Assembly (NCBI RefSeq): GCF_001679665.1
Contig: NZ_CP013244.1
Location: 496,001-560,000, forward strand
Direction of reading: 5' to 3'
Source of the DNA: Candidatus Viadribacter manganicus
GTDB lineage: Bacteria > Pseudomonadota > Alphaproteobacteria > Caulobacterales > Aquidulcibacteraceae
DNA length: 64,000 bases
A program made the translations under genes and the position numbers. The notes beneath the pieces were generated by a model. The model was not told the origin of the DNA. It searched no databases and saw only the letters and a program-made list of their open reading frames with translations. Below are positions 43,867 to 53,350 of the stretch, piece by piece. Within the stretch, counting starts at the first letter, position 1. Each line of letters begins with the position of its first letter.

Positions 43867-44451
43867 TTAGTCTAGCTCGAACGGAACTCGCATCCGGTAG
43901 CGGCCTTGCACCGCCTGCCCGTCACGCATCGCCGGGACCATTCGGTGATCTTGCGCAATCCGCAGCGCAGCCTCACCAAACCCCCAATTTGTAGGCGTTT
44001 CGGCAACAACCGCGCAATTCAGCGCGCCGTTCGTATCGACGAGGCAGTCCAGAACCACCAGCCCCGAGATGTCGCGCGCCAGCGCCCGGCGCGGATAATA
44101 CGACGCCAGGCTTTGCGGCCGGCGCAGCCATCGCGGATTTGTGATCTCCGTCGGACCAACCGGCGGCCCGAAGTCAAACACAACATCGGTCGTCGTCTCG
44201 GTCTGTGGCGGCGGATCGGCGACAGCCATATCCGTCTCCTGCGCCGGCGCGGTTGGCGGCGGCGCCTGCGGGCGTGCGATCGGCGGCGGCGCCTCAGGCG
44301 CCGCTTCCTGGAAAACCGGGATCACGAATGGACTGTCTGCGCCTTGCGTCTGCAACGAGATCGTCACGCTAAACGCAGCAAACACAGCAAGTCCGATAAA
44401 CACCGCTGACGCCGCAACCGACGTCGCACGCATTCCGAGTGATTGAGTCAT
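43867..44451 (-). CDS. TonB-like energy transducer (third copy in the operon)
   Basis: A 194-residue protein with an N-terminal membrane helix (about 8-30), a Pro-rich periplasmic spacer (EAPPPIARPQAPPPTAPAQ) and a TonB C-terminal domain. That domain contains RRALARDISGLVVLDCLVDT, GFGEAALRIAQDHRMVP and QGRYRMRVPFEL. A GGGAGG site precedes the ATG at 44451. The spacer is short, about 55 residues. It is the last gene of the exbB-exbD-exbD-tonB x3 set. A Cys pair (LDCLVDTNGALNCAV) is shared by the three copies in this domain. Confidence 0.85.
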   Translation of the reverse strand: MTQSLGMRATSVAASAVFIGLAVFAAFSVTISLQTQGADSPFVIPVFQEAAPEAPPPIARPQAPPPTAPAQETDMAVADPPPQTETTTDVVFDFGPPVGPTEITNPRWLRRPQSLASYYPRRALARDISGLVVLDCLVDTNGALNCAVVAETPTNWGFGEAALRIAQDHRMVPAMRDGQAVQGRYRMRVPFELD

Positions 44452-44559
44452 ACGCGCCTCCCTGCATTGAACCGGTCTTGGCGCCGGTTGAGAGAAGCAT
44501 GTGCCCGTTCGATCCGTGCCGATATTCACAGCCACGAGATCGCAATCACGCTTGCGCGA

Positions 44560-45153
44560 TCATCCCGCGGGCGAAAACGGCACAACCATGCGATAGCGCC
44601 CGCGTGCAGGCGCTCCGTTTTGGGTTGCGGGCCGCATCACGTGTCCCGCAGCGATCCGCAAGGCTGCGTCGCCAAATCCCTGCCCCTCAGGCGTTTCAGA
44701 CACGACGACACAAACCATTCGCCCGTCCGTATCGACATCACATTGCAGCACCACTTCACCGCCAACGCCCCGCATGAATGCTTGGCGCGGATAGAAGCGC
44801 TCGGGATTGCGTGGCCGCTCGATCCAAACCGGATTGGTGATCACCACCGGTTCACTTGGCGCAACCGCGGGCGCGATGGACGGCCCACTCTCCGTTTGCA
44901 ATTCATCAGTGCGCGGCGGCTGACGCGGTTGCTCCGGCGGCGGCGCGCGCGGCGCTTGCGGCGCGGGCGCCATCTCACTCACCACCGCAACATACGGCCC
45001 ATCATGCGGCGGCCACAGTGGCGCGTAGCGAAGCGCGGCAATTCCAAACAACACCAGCGCCGCCACGCCAACAGCGGCGCAAAACGACACAAGCCGCACG
45101 ACCCTTAGGGATCGCGCGGCTTGCTCTGACGTCGTGATTACGCCGTCGTTCAC
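44560..45153 (-). CDS. TonB-like energy transducer (second copy in the operon)
   Basis: A 197-residue TonB-type protein with a cytoplasmic start, a membrane helix (about 22-42), a Pro-rich spacer (PQAPRAPPPEQPRQPP) and a C-terminal domain with RQAFMRGVGGEVVLQCDVD, GFGDAALRIAAGHVMRP and RGRYRMVVPF. The start is GTG. The 108-base gap to the third copy and 44-base gap to the first are larger than elsewhere in the operon. It presumably couples the ExbB/ExbD motor to outer-membrane receptors, none of which is encoded in the window. Confidence 0.83.
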   Translation of the reverse strand: MNDGVITTSEQAARSLRVVRLVSFCAAVGVAALVLFGIAALRYAPLWPPHDGPYVAVVSEMAPAPQAPRAPPPEQPRQPPRTDELQTESGPSIAPAVAPSEPVVITNPVWIERPRNPERFYPRQAFMRGVGGEVVLQCDVDTDGRMVCVVVSETPEGQGFGDAALRIAAGHVMRPATQNGAPARGRYRMVVPFSPAG

Positions 45154-45197
45154 TGTGCTGTCCTGTCAGCGCTGCCGCCAACCGGACAGCGGCTTTA

Positions 45198-45788
45198 CTA
45201 GTCTGGCAACTGCCAACGGATCGTACGCCGAATGCGACCACCCGAAGTCGCCGTCCCGTCGCGCGTCGCCGGAGCGATACGGAAGTGACGCGACACGCGC
45301 ATCGTCGCTTCGCCGAAGCCGTAACCTGGCGGGTCTTCCGACGTAACCGTGCAGTTCAAGCGGCCGTCCGCGTTGACGATACATTCGATCGTCGCGCGAC
45401 CTTCCACTTCCCGCTCCTGCGCGCGCTCTGGATAGTAGCGCGAGAAGTCGCGAGCGTCCGGCTGTTCCAGCCACACCGGGTTGGTGATGACTGAAGGTGT
45501 CGGCGGCGCCGGTGGCGGGTCGACCGCAACCGGAATTGGGGTTGGCGTCGGCGGCGCCGAAAGATCCGGCGGCGGAACGCGCTGCTCTGGTGGCGGCGGT
45601 GGCGGCGGGCGATCCGGCGGAGGCGGAGGTGGAGGCGGCTTTTCCTCCTCCTCGATCTCAACCTTCACCGCGTCCGGATCTTCGAAAAGATCCGTGATCG
45701 CGCTGAAACGCTGCGTGACGGCCATATAAACCAGCGCAAGACAGATCGTCGCTGCGAGGCCGAGCGATATGAGGCGAAGACCAACCAT
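45198..45788 (-). CDS. tonB: TonB-like energy transducer (first copy in the operon)
   Basis: A 196-residue TonB protein. The membrane helix is at about 3-23; a strongly acidic-then-proline spacer (VEIEEEEKPPPPPPPP with more proline runs) is followed by a C-terminal domain with YYPERAQEREVEGRATIECI, GFGEATMRVSRHFRIAP and a Trp/Arg-rich end. The EEEEK-P(n) spacer is the one most like classical TonB. The start at 45788 follows GAGGGATAAGACG. It directly follows the second exbD. Confidence 0.9.
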   Translation of the reverse strand: MVGLRLISLGLAATICLALVYMAVTQRFSAITDLFEDPDAVKVEIEEEEKPPPPPPPPDRPPPPPPPEQRVPPPDLSAPPTPTPIPVAVDPPPAPPTPSVITNPVWLEQPDARDFSRYYPERAQEREVEGRATIECIVNADGRLNCTVTSEDPPGYGFGEATMRVSRHFRIAPATRDGTATSGGRIRRTIRWQLPD

Positions 45789-45792
45789 CGTC

Positions 45793-46251
45793 TTATCCCT
45801 CACTCGCTAGTTCAGCGAAGATACCGACTTTCACGAAGCCCTCTTCCTGTAGCCGGCTCATGACGTCGACAACGTTGCCGTAAGCCGTGCTTTGATCAGC
45901 GCGCACGAAAATCCGTGCTTCCGCGTAAATCTGCTGCGTTTCCAAGGCAGGATTGTTGCGAATAGCGTGGGAAAGCGTGGCATCGCCAAGTTGTGATAGC
46001 TGAACGGTCTCTTCGTCCACGTAGAGCGCGAGCCCCGCCGGCGTTTCGCGGATGCCGACGACTGTCGGGTTCAAACCCTGGAGTCGGATCGGAACCGGAT
46101 TTGGCGGCGGCAGGTCGACGCGAATATCGACGGTCGGGATCGGCGCTGTGACCATGAAGATGATCAAGAGCACGAGCAGAATGTCGATGAACGGGATGAC
46201 GTTCGGTTCTGAAACTGGGCCGTCTTTCGACCCACCTACTTTAGCACCCAT
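45793..46251 (-). CDS. exbD: ExbD biopolymer transport protein (second copy)
   Basis: A 152-residue ExbD/TolR-family protein. The single membrane helix with the key Asp reads VSEPNVIPFIDILLVLLIIF (Asp at about residue 23), and the periplasmic domain has IFVRADQSTAYGNVVDVMSRLQ. It is three bases downstream of the first exbD and five upstream of tonB, so the motor genes are tightly linked. Confidence 0.94.
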   Translation of the reverse strand: MGAKVGGSKDGPVSEPNVIPFIDILLVLLIIFMVTAPIPTVDIRVDLPPPNPVPIRLQGLNPTVVGIRETPAGLALYVDEETVQLSQLGDATLSHAIRNNPALETQQIYAEARIFVRADQSTAYGNVVDVMSRLQEEGFVKVGIFAELASEG

Positions 46252-46254
46252 GAC

Positions 46255-46713
46255 CTACCTCCGCCGATCTTCGGCGACGAGGCCGATTTTGGTAAAGCCA
46301 CGGTTCTGCAGTTGGTTCATGACCCGCACGACTTCACGATAAGCGAGGTCGCCGTCGGCCCGAATATAGATGCGCTGATCGAGCACCTCGTATTCGTCGT
46401 TCGCGATGAGCGGCGAATTTTCGCGCACTGCGTCGTACGTACGATCACCGAGCGAGTTCAAATCCACCGCGTCGTTCATCACGAACACACCGTCATTGTT
46501 CACCGAAATCCAAGTCGGACGCGGTGGCCGTTGTGACGGCATGATCCGAGCGTCAGGCATCGAGACTTCGATGTCCACGCTCGAGATTGGGGCGGCGATC
46601 ATGAAGATGATCAGCAGCACGAGCATGATGTCGATGAACGGGATCACGTTAGGATCCGCATTCACGTCCAATCCGCCGCGCTTTCCGCCGCCAGAAGATA
46701 ACTTACCCGCCAT
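46255..46713 (-). CDS. exbD: ExbD biopolymer transport protein (first copy)
   Basis: A 152-residue ExbD/TolR-family protein. The membrane helix is ADPNVIPFIDIMLVLLIIF with the proton-carrying Asp at about residue 27; the periplasmic domain has RIYIRADGDLAYREVVRVMNQ. Two different ExbD subunits beside one ExbB recalls the ExbB-ExbD1-ExbD2 arrangement of Xanthomonas and several alphaproteobacteria, where the second ExbD is needed for only some substrates. Confidence 0.94.
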   Translation of the reverse strand: MAGKLSSGGGKRGGLDVNADPNVIPFIDIMLVLLIIFMIAAPISSVDIEVSMPDARIMPSQRPPRPTWISVNNDGVFVMNDAVDLNSLGDRTYDAVRENSPLIANDEYEVLDQRIYIRADGDLAYREVVRVMNQLQNRGFTKIGLVAEDRRR

Positions 46714-46740
46714 TGGGGTTGTCCTCCAATGTTAGGTTCC

Positions 46741-47583
46741 TCAGCCGGCGCGACGATCCATATCGCGCGAAACGAGCGCGATGAATTCTGACGCGAAGTC
46801 GTCCAGCTTCGTGGCCTGCTTGGAGATTTGCTTGGCGGCGAAGTTGTAGATGAGAACGGCCGGGATAGCGGCGGCGAGACCAGCGGCGGTGGCAAGCAGA
46901 GCGCCGGCGATACCAGGCGCGACGACCGCGAGCGACGTGGTTTGCGTCTTAGCGATACCGACGAACGCGACCATGATGCCCCAGACCGTGCCGAACAGAC
47001 CGATGAACGGTGCGTTCGCGCCGATCGACGCGAGGAAGGTCATCGAAGAACCCAGGTCTTCAAGGTGCTCGTTCTGACGTGTGGCCATCGCCGATTGAAC
47101 GCGCTGCATCGTGTGGTCACGGGCGTCGCGCATCGTGTAGAGGCCGAGGTCTTGCGTGCGGCGCACTTCCGCCATGCCGGCGTCGAACATCGACTTGATG
47201 CCCGAGTTCGGGAGCTTGCGAACGATAGCTTCGGCTTCTTCAACCGAGTTGGCCTTGCGGAACGAAGACAGGAAGTCCTTCGTTTGGCTCGAGGCCTTAC
47301 GCATGACGTAGATTTTTTCGAAGAGCAGGGCGACGGCGTAGATCGCGCACAGGCCGAGGATCACCATGACGCCCATTTCGACGCCGTTCAGGTGCTGCAC
47401 CAGCTCGATCATCGAGACTTCTTGCTGACCTGCAGCTTCAGCCGCGGCGTCTTGGCCCGCAGCTTGAGCGGCGGCGCGTTCTGCTTCCGTCAACGTCGGA
47501 GCGGCGGTCGTGGTGGCGGGCGTGGCGCCTGCCGGAGCGGTAGTTTGCTGCGTGAACATCAGCAGCGAATTCATCAACGTCAT
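46741..47583 (-). CDS. exbB: ExbB-family proton channel (MotA/TolQ/ExbB)
   Basis: A 280-residue inner-membrane motor protein. It has an N-terminal Ala/Thr/Gln-rich extension (about 1-55), a first helix at about 70-92, a cytoplasmic domain (MFDAGMAEVRRTQDLGLYTM, SAMATRQNEHLEDLGSS) and the paired helices FLASIGANAPFIGLFGTVWG and AGIAGALLATAAGLAAAIPA that form the channel. The long N-terminal extension is of the secreted-leader type seen in some alphaproteobacterial ExbB proteins. It heads the operon. Confidence 0.95.
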   Translation of the reverse strand: MTLMNSLLMFTQQTTAPAGATPATTTAAPTLTEAERAAAQAAGQDAAAEAAGQQEVSMIELVQHLNGVEMGVMVILGLCAIYAVALLFEKIYVMRKASSQTKDFLSSFRKANSVEEAEAIVRKLPNSGIKSMFDAGMAEVRRTQDLGLYTMRDARDHTMQRVQSAMATRQNEHLEDLGSSMTFLASIGANAPFIGLFGTVWGIMVAFVGIAKTQTTSLAVVAPGIAGALLATAAGLAAAIPAVLIYNFAAKQISKQATKLDDFASEFIALVSRDMDRRAG

Positions 47584-48019
47584 GGTCTGCCCTTTGTGCC
47601 TGCCCTGAATTTTGCTTTGGCTAAACCGTCGCGCTCCTGCGTGCGCGCGGGTTCACCGCGAAGAGGATATTTTCTGCGTAATTGCGGTGATTGAGTGCGC
47701 TCTGGTTCAATCCTGTGCCGAACCTGAACTCGCATCCTCCCACCAAGCGCCACCAGGGCCGCCGCAATCTGCGGTCTTCTCTCCCTGCGTCTGCCGACGC
47801 CTGCGCCTAAATTTTCGGAAAGTGTGCTCTTGTCAACGTCTCCCACGCAGTGGGCGATCTTCACAGACCGCCCATCCCCCAGACCCGCCCTGATGCCGAA
47901 CAGGCGTCAGACCCGCAATCAAAACTTTCGTGATCGTCATGAAGTTCCGCAGTGGTGGGTGCAATGCCATGCATCAGCGGGTAGAAGGACTGGAATCCCA
48001 GTGATTTCAGGACCATCCA
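47584..48019. other. 436-base intergenic region between exbB and bolA
   Basis: A divergent region upstream of exbB (minus) and bolA (plus). Apart from the candidate exbB promoter I see no ORF with coding character, RNA gene or repeat. Small frames present are GC-rich shadows without ribosome sites. Confidence 0.6.
47807..47836 (-). promoter_or_regulatory. Candidate sigma-70-type promoter for the exb/ton operon
   Basis: On the minus strand a perfect TTGACA (47836-47831) is separated by 18 bases from ATTTAG (47812-47807). The -35 element is consensus and the -10 element is poor. It would give a leader of roughly 215 bases before exbB. No Fur-type dyad was found beside it. Confidence 0.4.
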
Positions 48020-48253
48020 ATGGCAATGGCCGCAACAGAACTTGAGGCGCTGCTCCGCGAAGCCCTCCCCGACGCCGAAATCCAGATCCAAGACCTCGCT
48101 GGGGACGGCGATCATTATAAAGCGACCATCCGGTCGGCGGCTTTTGCGGGCAAATCCCGGGTCGCCCAGCACCAGATGGTTTACGCCGCCCTCAAGGGCC
48201 GGATGGGTGGCGAGCTCCATGCGCTCGCCCTCGACACCGCCCCCAAGACCTAA
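48020..48253 (+). CDS. bolA: BolA family protein
   Basis: A 77-residue BolA/IbaG-type protein. The class II KH-like fold is visible: ELEALLREALPDAEIQIQDL, GDHYKATIRSAAFAGKSRV and QHQMVYAALKGRM. It binds the monothiol glutaredoxin to form [2Fe-2S] heterodimers; the grxD gene 48 bases downstream is the natural partner. The first Met at 48020 or the next at 48026 could start it. Confidence 0.92.
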   Translation: MAMAATELEALLREALPDAEIQIQDLAGDGDHYKATIRSAAFAGKSRVAQHQMVYAALKGRMGGELHALALDTAPKT

Positions 48254-48301
48254 GCTTGATGCCAAGCCCGCCGCCCACTACCTGCGGGCCTAGGAGTTCG
48301 A

Positions 48302-48627
<326 letters not shown>

Positions 48628-48631
<4 letters not shown>

Positions 48632-50628
48632 GGCGTCCGCGCCTGACGTCCCTCGCCAATGTGTTGGTTGAGGAAGGTCTCCATCTCCACCAACAGCTCG
48701 CGCACATTGCGCGTCGTCCACCCATTCCAAGGGTGATAAACGTGGCCGTCCACCTGAATGTACCGCGAGTTCTTGCCCGCGCGCTGCAACGCCTCGTGCA
48801 TCCGCTCCGATTGCGACGCCAACGTCACGGTGTCTTCTTCGCCGTGCACGAGCAGGATTGGGATCGTGATCTGATCCACCTGGCGGCGCGGTGACGCTGC
48901 AATGAGTTGATCGCGGTTCTCGCTCGGATCGCCAACGCGCTCTTGATCGTAGGCATAAAGCGCCGAACGCCGCCCCGCGTCGGACCGCGACGTCTCGAGC
49001 AATTCCGGCAGATCGGAAACGCCCGCGATCGAGATCGCGCACTTGTAGAGATCAGGCGTCAGCGCCGCCCCTGCCAAAGCCGCGTAGCCGCCGTACGAAA
49101 TCCCCGCGATGCAAATGCGGTCCTGCGCCGCGACGCCGCTCGTGATCAGATGCTGGACGCCGTCGGTGATGTCGTTCTGCATCACGCCGCCCCATTGGCG
49201 GAAACCGGCTTGCGCGAACGAACGGCCAGAGCCCTCAGAGCCACGGAAGTTCGGCTGAAACACCGCATAGCCGCGGCTCACCAAGAACTGCACCACCCGA
49301 TCGAAGCCGTATGAATCGCGCGCCTGCGGCCCGCCATGCGGCCAGATCACAGTCGCGAAAGGTCCCTCGCCGCTTGGCGTCGTCAGATAGCCCCACAGCG
49401 CCACGCCATCGCGCGAGGTGTAATTGACCACCCGTGAGTCCGCGAGCGAAGCGCGCGGCAAGTTCGGGAAGCGCTGCCCGATCGGCGTCATGCTCGCGCC
49501 GGCGACGTCATAGACATAATAGGTGGTCGGCACTGACGGCCCGTCAGCTGTGATGAGCCAGGACTGTCCGTTCGCCGAAACACTGCTCAACGAAAAGTCG
49601 GCGCGATTGTCGAAATAGCGCGTCAGCCCTGCAAAGTGGCGCTGCATGCGCGGGTCTGTCGCCCGGCACTGATAACGCTGCGTCTCCGCGCACGCATAGA
49701 TCATGGAATTGTCGGCGGGATTGATACCGATCACCGCTGCGTCCGTATCCGGCTGCGAGAAGATCGGCGCACCGAGTTCACCGGTGCTGGTGTCGTAAAG
49801 ATAGATCGCCTGAAACTCTTCGCCCGCGGCACGCGCCGCGACATAAACTTGCGATGGTCCCGGCCCCGCCGCGAACGGGCTGAAATCTCGGTTCTGCGAC
49901 CCCTGCCCACGCCGCACCTCGTGCGCCACCGTCCAGCGCCCGCCAGCGCCCGGCCGCCGGTAATAGCGATAGCCCGAGCCATATGGCAGAGCATCGATGC
50001 GCATGATCGCGCGGCCGTCGCGGTTCACGAGCATATCGACGGTTTCCCACGCTGCATCCTCAACCGCCGACGTGCGCCCGCTATTGACGTTCACACGATA
50101 GAGCGTGAACCCGGCGCTTCCCCACGTGCCCATCAGCACGTTCTCAGGATCGCCCTCCAGCGGATCGATCAAGCTGACAGACAGCGTCTCAAGCGCCAGT
50201 CGGCTATTCTCGAACAGCTGCGTCAAGTTCGAACCATCGCGATTGACACCGTAGATCCGCGTCACATCGGTCTCGCCCGCATCTTCGCGCTGACGCGTGC
50301 CGAGCCCCGTCGAAACTTCCTGAATGCGCTGACGAACCCAGAACAGCAGGCGGTTGTCGTTCTTCCAGGCAACGCCTTCCAAGAACAGCGAGCGATCGCG
50401 CCGCGCCACTTGGATCGCTTGCGCCTGGCGCGTGCGCCAATTGATGATGACGAGCGCCTCGCCGTCCTCAACGTTCTGGATCGCGGCGACATAATTGCCG
50501 TCCGGCGAAATCTGAGCATCGCTCATTGATCCGGCGGAGGCAAATTCAGCGGCGCTCGGCGCCTGTTGTGCGCTCACCGGCGACGCCATCAGAAAAGCCG
50601 CCAAGGCGGCCATCAAAATCCGAACCAT
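48628..50628 (-). CDS. Secreted S9 family peptidase (prolyl oligopeptidase/DPP4 type)
   Basis: A 666-residue serine peptidase with a signal peptide ([20 protein letters not shown]). The N-terminal part (about 30-390) forms a beta-propeller, beginning [20 protein letters not shown]. The alpha/beta-hydrolase domain carries the nucleophile Ser511 in [12 protein letters not shown], the acid in [10 protein letters not shown] and the histidine in [21 protein letters not shown] supplies the oxyanion region. Likely a periplasmic or outer-surface peptidase that trims oligopeptides. It is a single gene; the HtrA-like gene 104 bases upstream is on the same strand. Confidence 0.93.
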
Positions 50629-50732
50629 CTCGCGCTCCCCCGAGAGCCAATCCTGCTCTCCTTGCGAAGCACGCGATAGCCACCCGGTAAAGCCCCCTGC
50701 GTCAGTGGCCCGATGTGCAAATGATCACAATT

Positions 50733-51716
50733 CTAGGCCGCCTTTGGCTCCGGCCGCGCCGTCACCGCGAGCTTCAGCTTCGTGCGCGCACCATTGCGCA
50801 GCACATCAAGTTCAACTGAGCGCCCGATGCGATCGCGCGTCAGTAATTTGTGAATGGCGTCCACCGAAGCCGTCGCCTCGCCATCCAGCGACAAGATGAG
50901 ATCGCCTTCCTCAAGCCCCGCCGCTTCGCCGGGCCCGCCGCTCGATACCGCAACAACCAGCACGCCGCTCTCGCTACTCAGTCCCAAGCGCCGCACCAAG
51001 GCCCGTGACAGCCCCTGCGTTTGGCCGCCAATGCCAAGCCAGCCGCGCGCCACGCGCCCATCGCGCATCAGATCGGGAATGATCAGCTTCGCCGTGCTGC
51101 TCGGCACCGCAAAGCAAATGCCCTGCGCTCCGCCGATGATCGCCGTATTGATCCCAACCACGGCGCCGCGCGCATCAACCAGCGCGCCACCGGAATTGCC
51201 GGGGTTCAACGCCGCATCCGTCTGGATCACATCCTCGATCAAGCGCCCGCTATCGCCGCGCAACGTCCGCCGTAGCGCCGACACGACACCTACGGTCACA
51301 GTTGCCTGCAAACCAAGTGGATTGCCGATCGCGATCGAAAGTTCGCCGACGCGCAAAGCTTCCGAGTCGCCCAACTCCGCTGGGCGGTGGCCTTTGCTAT
51401 GCAAACGCAGCAGGGCCAGATCGGTATCGGGGTCGGTCCCGACGATTTCGGCCTTCGTCACGCTGCCATCATGCAAAATGCCTTCGAGCGAACCTGCCCC
51501 GCGCACGACGTGATTGTTCGTCAACGCATAGCCATCGGGCGAAATGATCACGCCGGAGCCTGCACCGTCATAAAGCCCGCGCGAGCGGCTTGTACGCCGC
51601 ACGCCGATAACAGCAGGGCCGATATCTTCGACCACTCGAATGATTGTTTCAGAAAAGGCGTCTCTGGGGCCGCGTTGCGGCGGCGCCGAGACAAACGAGC
51701 TCTTGCGACCAAACAT
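50733..51716 (-). CDS. HtrA-like trypsin/PDZ protease without a signal peptide
   Basis: A 327-residue protease of the S1C family with His69 (TNNHVVRG), Asp99 (TDPDTDLALL) and Ser175 (NPGNSGGALVD), and one PDZ domain (about 225-320). The N-terminus (MFGRKSSFVSAPPQRGPRD) has no signal peptide or membrane helix, and no alternative start would add one. The protein therefore appears cytoplasmic, which is unusual for the family. All catalytic residues are intact. Confidence 0.87.
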   Translation of the reverse strand: MFGRKSSFVSAPPQRGPRDAFSETIIRVVEDIGPAVIGVRRTSRSRGLYDGAGSGVIISPDGYALTNNHVVRGAGSLEGILHDGSVTKAEIVGTDPDTDLALLRLHSKGHRPAELGDSEALRVGELSIAIGNPLGLQATVTVGVVSALRRTLRGDSGRLIEDVIQTDAALNPGNSGGALVDARGAVVGINTAIIGGAQGICFAVPSSTAKLIIPDLMRDGRVARGWLGIGGQTQGLSRALVRRLGLSSESGVLVVAVSSGGPGEAAGLEEGDLILSLDGEATASVDAIHKLLTRDRIGRSVELDVLRNGARTKLKLAVTARPEPKAA

Positions 51717-51795
51717 GCGGCGAAAGGTAAGAACGCACAGCTCCCTTGGCTAGCCCCGCTTCCTCCGGCGCATCGCTTGCCCTACATCCCGCTCA

Positions 51796-52452
51796 ATGCC
51801 TCTTCCGCCTCAATCCGCAAAATCACCCGCGCGAGGGTTCAATCTCTTCACCTGGCTACGGAATTCGTTCCTCGCCGGCGTCGCTCTGGTGCTGCCGTTC
51901 GTCGTCACAGCGTGGCTGATCTGGATGGTGGTCACCTTCATCGACACGCGCGTCGAGCCGCTCGTTCCAGAACACCTCAATGTGCTGACGCGCTTTCCGG
52001 GCGGCGGCCTGCTGCTAGCCGTCGCGGCGTTGACGCTGATCGGCGCGCTTGCCGGCAATCTCGTTGGCCGATGGATCGTCAACACTGCCGATAGCGGCAT
52101 CGCCAACCTGCCTCTCGTGCGCACCATTTATGGCGGCGCCAAGCAAGTGTTCAAACAGGTCGCCGCGCCCGAGCGGACGTCGTTCCAACAAGCCGTGCTC
52201 GTGGAATTTCCGCAGCCCGGCTCCTACGCGATCGGCTTCATCACCAACGAAAACACCGCCGAAGTCGTTCACGACATCGGCGAAGACCTCGTCGCGGTCT
52301 ATGTGCCGCAAGCGCCGATCCCAACGTCGGGCTTTCTGCTCTACCTGCCGCGCAACGAACTAAAGTTGCTCTCCATTCCACCGGAGGGAGCGCTAAAGCG
52401 CGTCATCTCCCTCGGCATCATTCGCAAAGAAGACGACATCACCGGCAAGTAG
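51796..52452 (+). CDS. DUF502 family inner-membrane protein
   Basis: A 218-residue protein with two membrane helices (about 25-47 and 71-92) and a C-terminal soluble domain. The DUF502 signature is clear: FLAGVALVLPFVVTAWLIW, LPLVRTIYGGAKQVFKQV and VYVPQAPIPTSGFLLYLPRN. The family is widespread, of unknown function, and often linked to envelope or recG-adjacent loci. It is convergent with the polyphosphate kinase gene, with five bases between the stops. Confidence 0.92.
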   Translation: MPLPPQSAKSPARGFNLFTWLRNSFLAGVALVLPFVVTAWLIWMVVTFIDTRVEPLVPEHLNVLTRFPGGGLLLAVAALTLIGALAGNLVGRWIVNTADSGIANLPLVRTIYGGAKQVFKQVAAPERTSFQQAVLVEFPQPGSYAIGFITNENTAEVVHDIGEDLVAVYVPQAPIPTSGFLLYLPRNELKLLSIPPEGALKRVISLGIIRKEDDITGK

Positions 52453-52457
52453 CATCG

Positions 52458-53282
52458 CTACTCGATCTTGAAATCGCCCGGCTTCCAATCCGGCTTTGGA
52501 TATTGCGGCGCCAAATCTTCCAAGGCCTTGCGCACGGTTGCGGCGATGATCGCATTGCGTTGCCACTTGCGATCCGCCGGCACCACGCGCCACGGCGCGT
52601 GCGCGGTCGAGCAGCGATCCAGCGCGACCTCATACGCCTTCTGATAATCGTCCCAGAGCTTGCGATCTTCGAGATCGGCGGCGTTGAACTTCCAGTTCTT
52701 CTCCGCATCGTCCAGCCGCGCCTGCAAACGCTCGCGCTGTTCATCGCGCGAAATGTTGAGCATGAACTTCAGCACCGTCGTTCCGGTGTCGTTCAGATGC
52801 GCCTCGAACGCGTTGATCTGCTCATAGCGCTGCTCCACAACAGCGGCGGGCGCCAGATTACGCACCTTCACCACCAGCACGTCTTCGTACTGCGAGCGGT
52901 TGAACACGCCGATCACGCCCTTCTTCGGCGTCGCCATGTGAATGCGCCAAAGAAAATCATGCGCCAGCTCTTCATCGCTCGGCTTGCCGAACGGCGTCAC
53001 CTGAACGCCAAGCGGCCCACAACGATTGAACACCGCGCGCACCGTGCCGTCTTTGCCGGACGTATCGATCCCTTGCAGGATCACCAGCAAAGCACGTTTG
53101 CGCTCGGCCCACAGTGCATCCTGCAGCGCGTCGATGGCTTTCGCGTTTTCCTTGGTCGCTTCTTCTGCAGCTTCGCGATCGTCGAAGATGTCGTCGGCGT
53201 TGGTCGCGCGTTTGCGTAGGTTCGATTTGGCGCCCGGCGTCACCAGCACGCTGTCGTCGATCTGCTTTGTGAGTTTCACCAT
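52458..53282 (-). CDS. ppk2: Polyphosphate kinase 2 family protein
   Basis: A 274-residue nucleotide kinase using polyphosphate as phosphoryl donor to AMP, ADP or GDP. The Walker A motif is QGIDTSGKDGTVR, the lid and Walker B region is VFNRSQYEDVLVVKVRNLAP, and the C-terminal DRKWQRNAIIAATVRKALE is typical of PPK2. I start it at 53282 (MVKLTKQ); the frame opens 15 bases earlier, inside the rpsD terminator tail. Whether it is class I, II or III cannot be decided by eye. It must use read-through from rpsD or a promoter overlapping the terminator. Confidence 0.9.
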   Translation of the reverse strand: MVKLTKQIDDSVLVTPGAKSNLRKRATNADDIFDDREAAEEATKENAKAIDALQDALWAERKRALLVILQGIDTSGKDGTVRAVFNRCGPLGVQVTPFGKPSDEELAHDFLWRIHMATPKKGVIGVFNRSQYEDVLVVKVRNLAPAAVVEQRYEQINAFEAHLNDTGTTVLKFMLNISRDEQRERLQARLDDAEKNWKFNAADLEDRKLWDDYQKAYEVALDRCSTAHAPWRVVPADRKWQRNAIIAATVRKALEDLAPQYPKPDWKPGDFKIE

Positions 53283-53298
53283 CCGGCGAGCATACAAA

Positions 53299-53325
53299 GA
53301 AAAAGGCCCACCGCGAGGGTGGGCC
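53299..53325 (-). terminator. Rho-independent terminator after rpsD
   Basis: On the minus strand GGCCCACC-CTCGC-GGTGGGCC forms a GC-rich hairpin (53325-53305) followed directly by a T-tract (TTTTTCTTT). It lies 25 bases past the rpsD stop and 15-20 bases before the ppk2 start, so it should end the rpsD transcript. Confidence 0.85.
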
Positions 53326-53350
53326 TTTGAACTTCGCCAGGAAAGCGAAC

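Noticed and set aside
45481..45729. Plus-strand Gly/Ser-rich frame in the first tonB gene
   Set aside because: It is the antisense of the polyproline spacer, not a gene or a repeat array.
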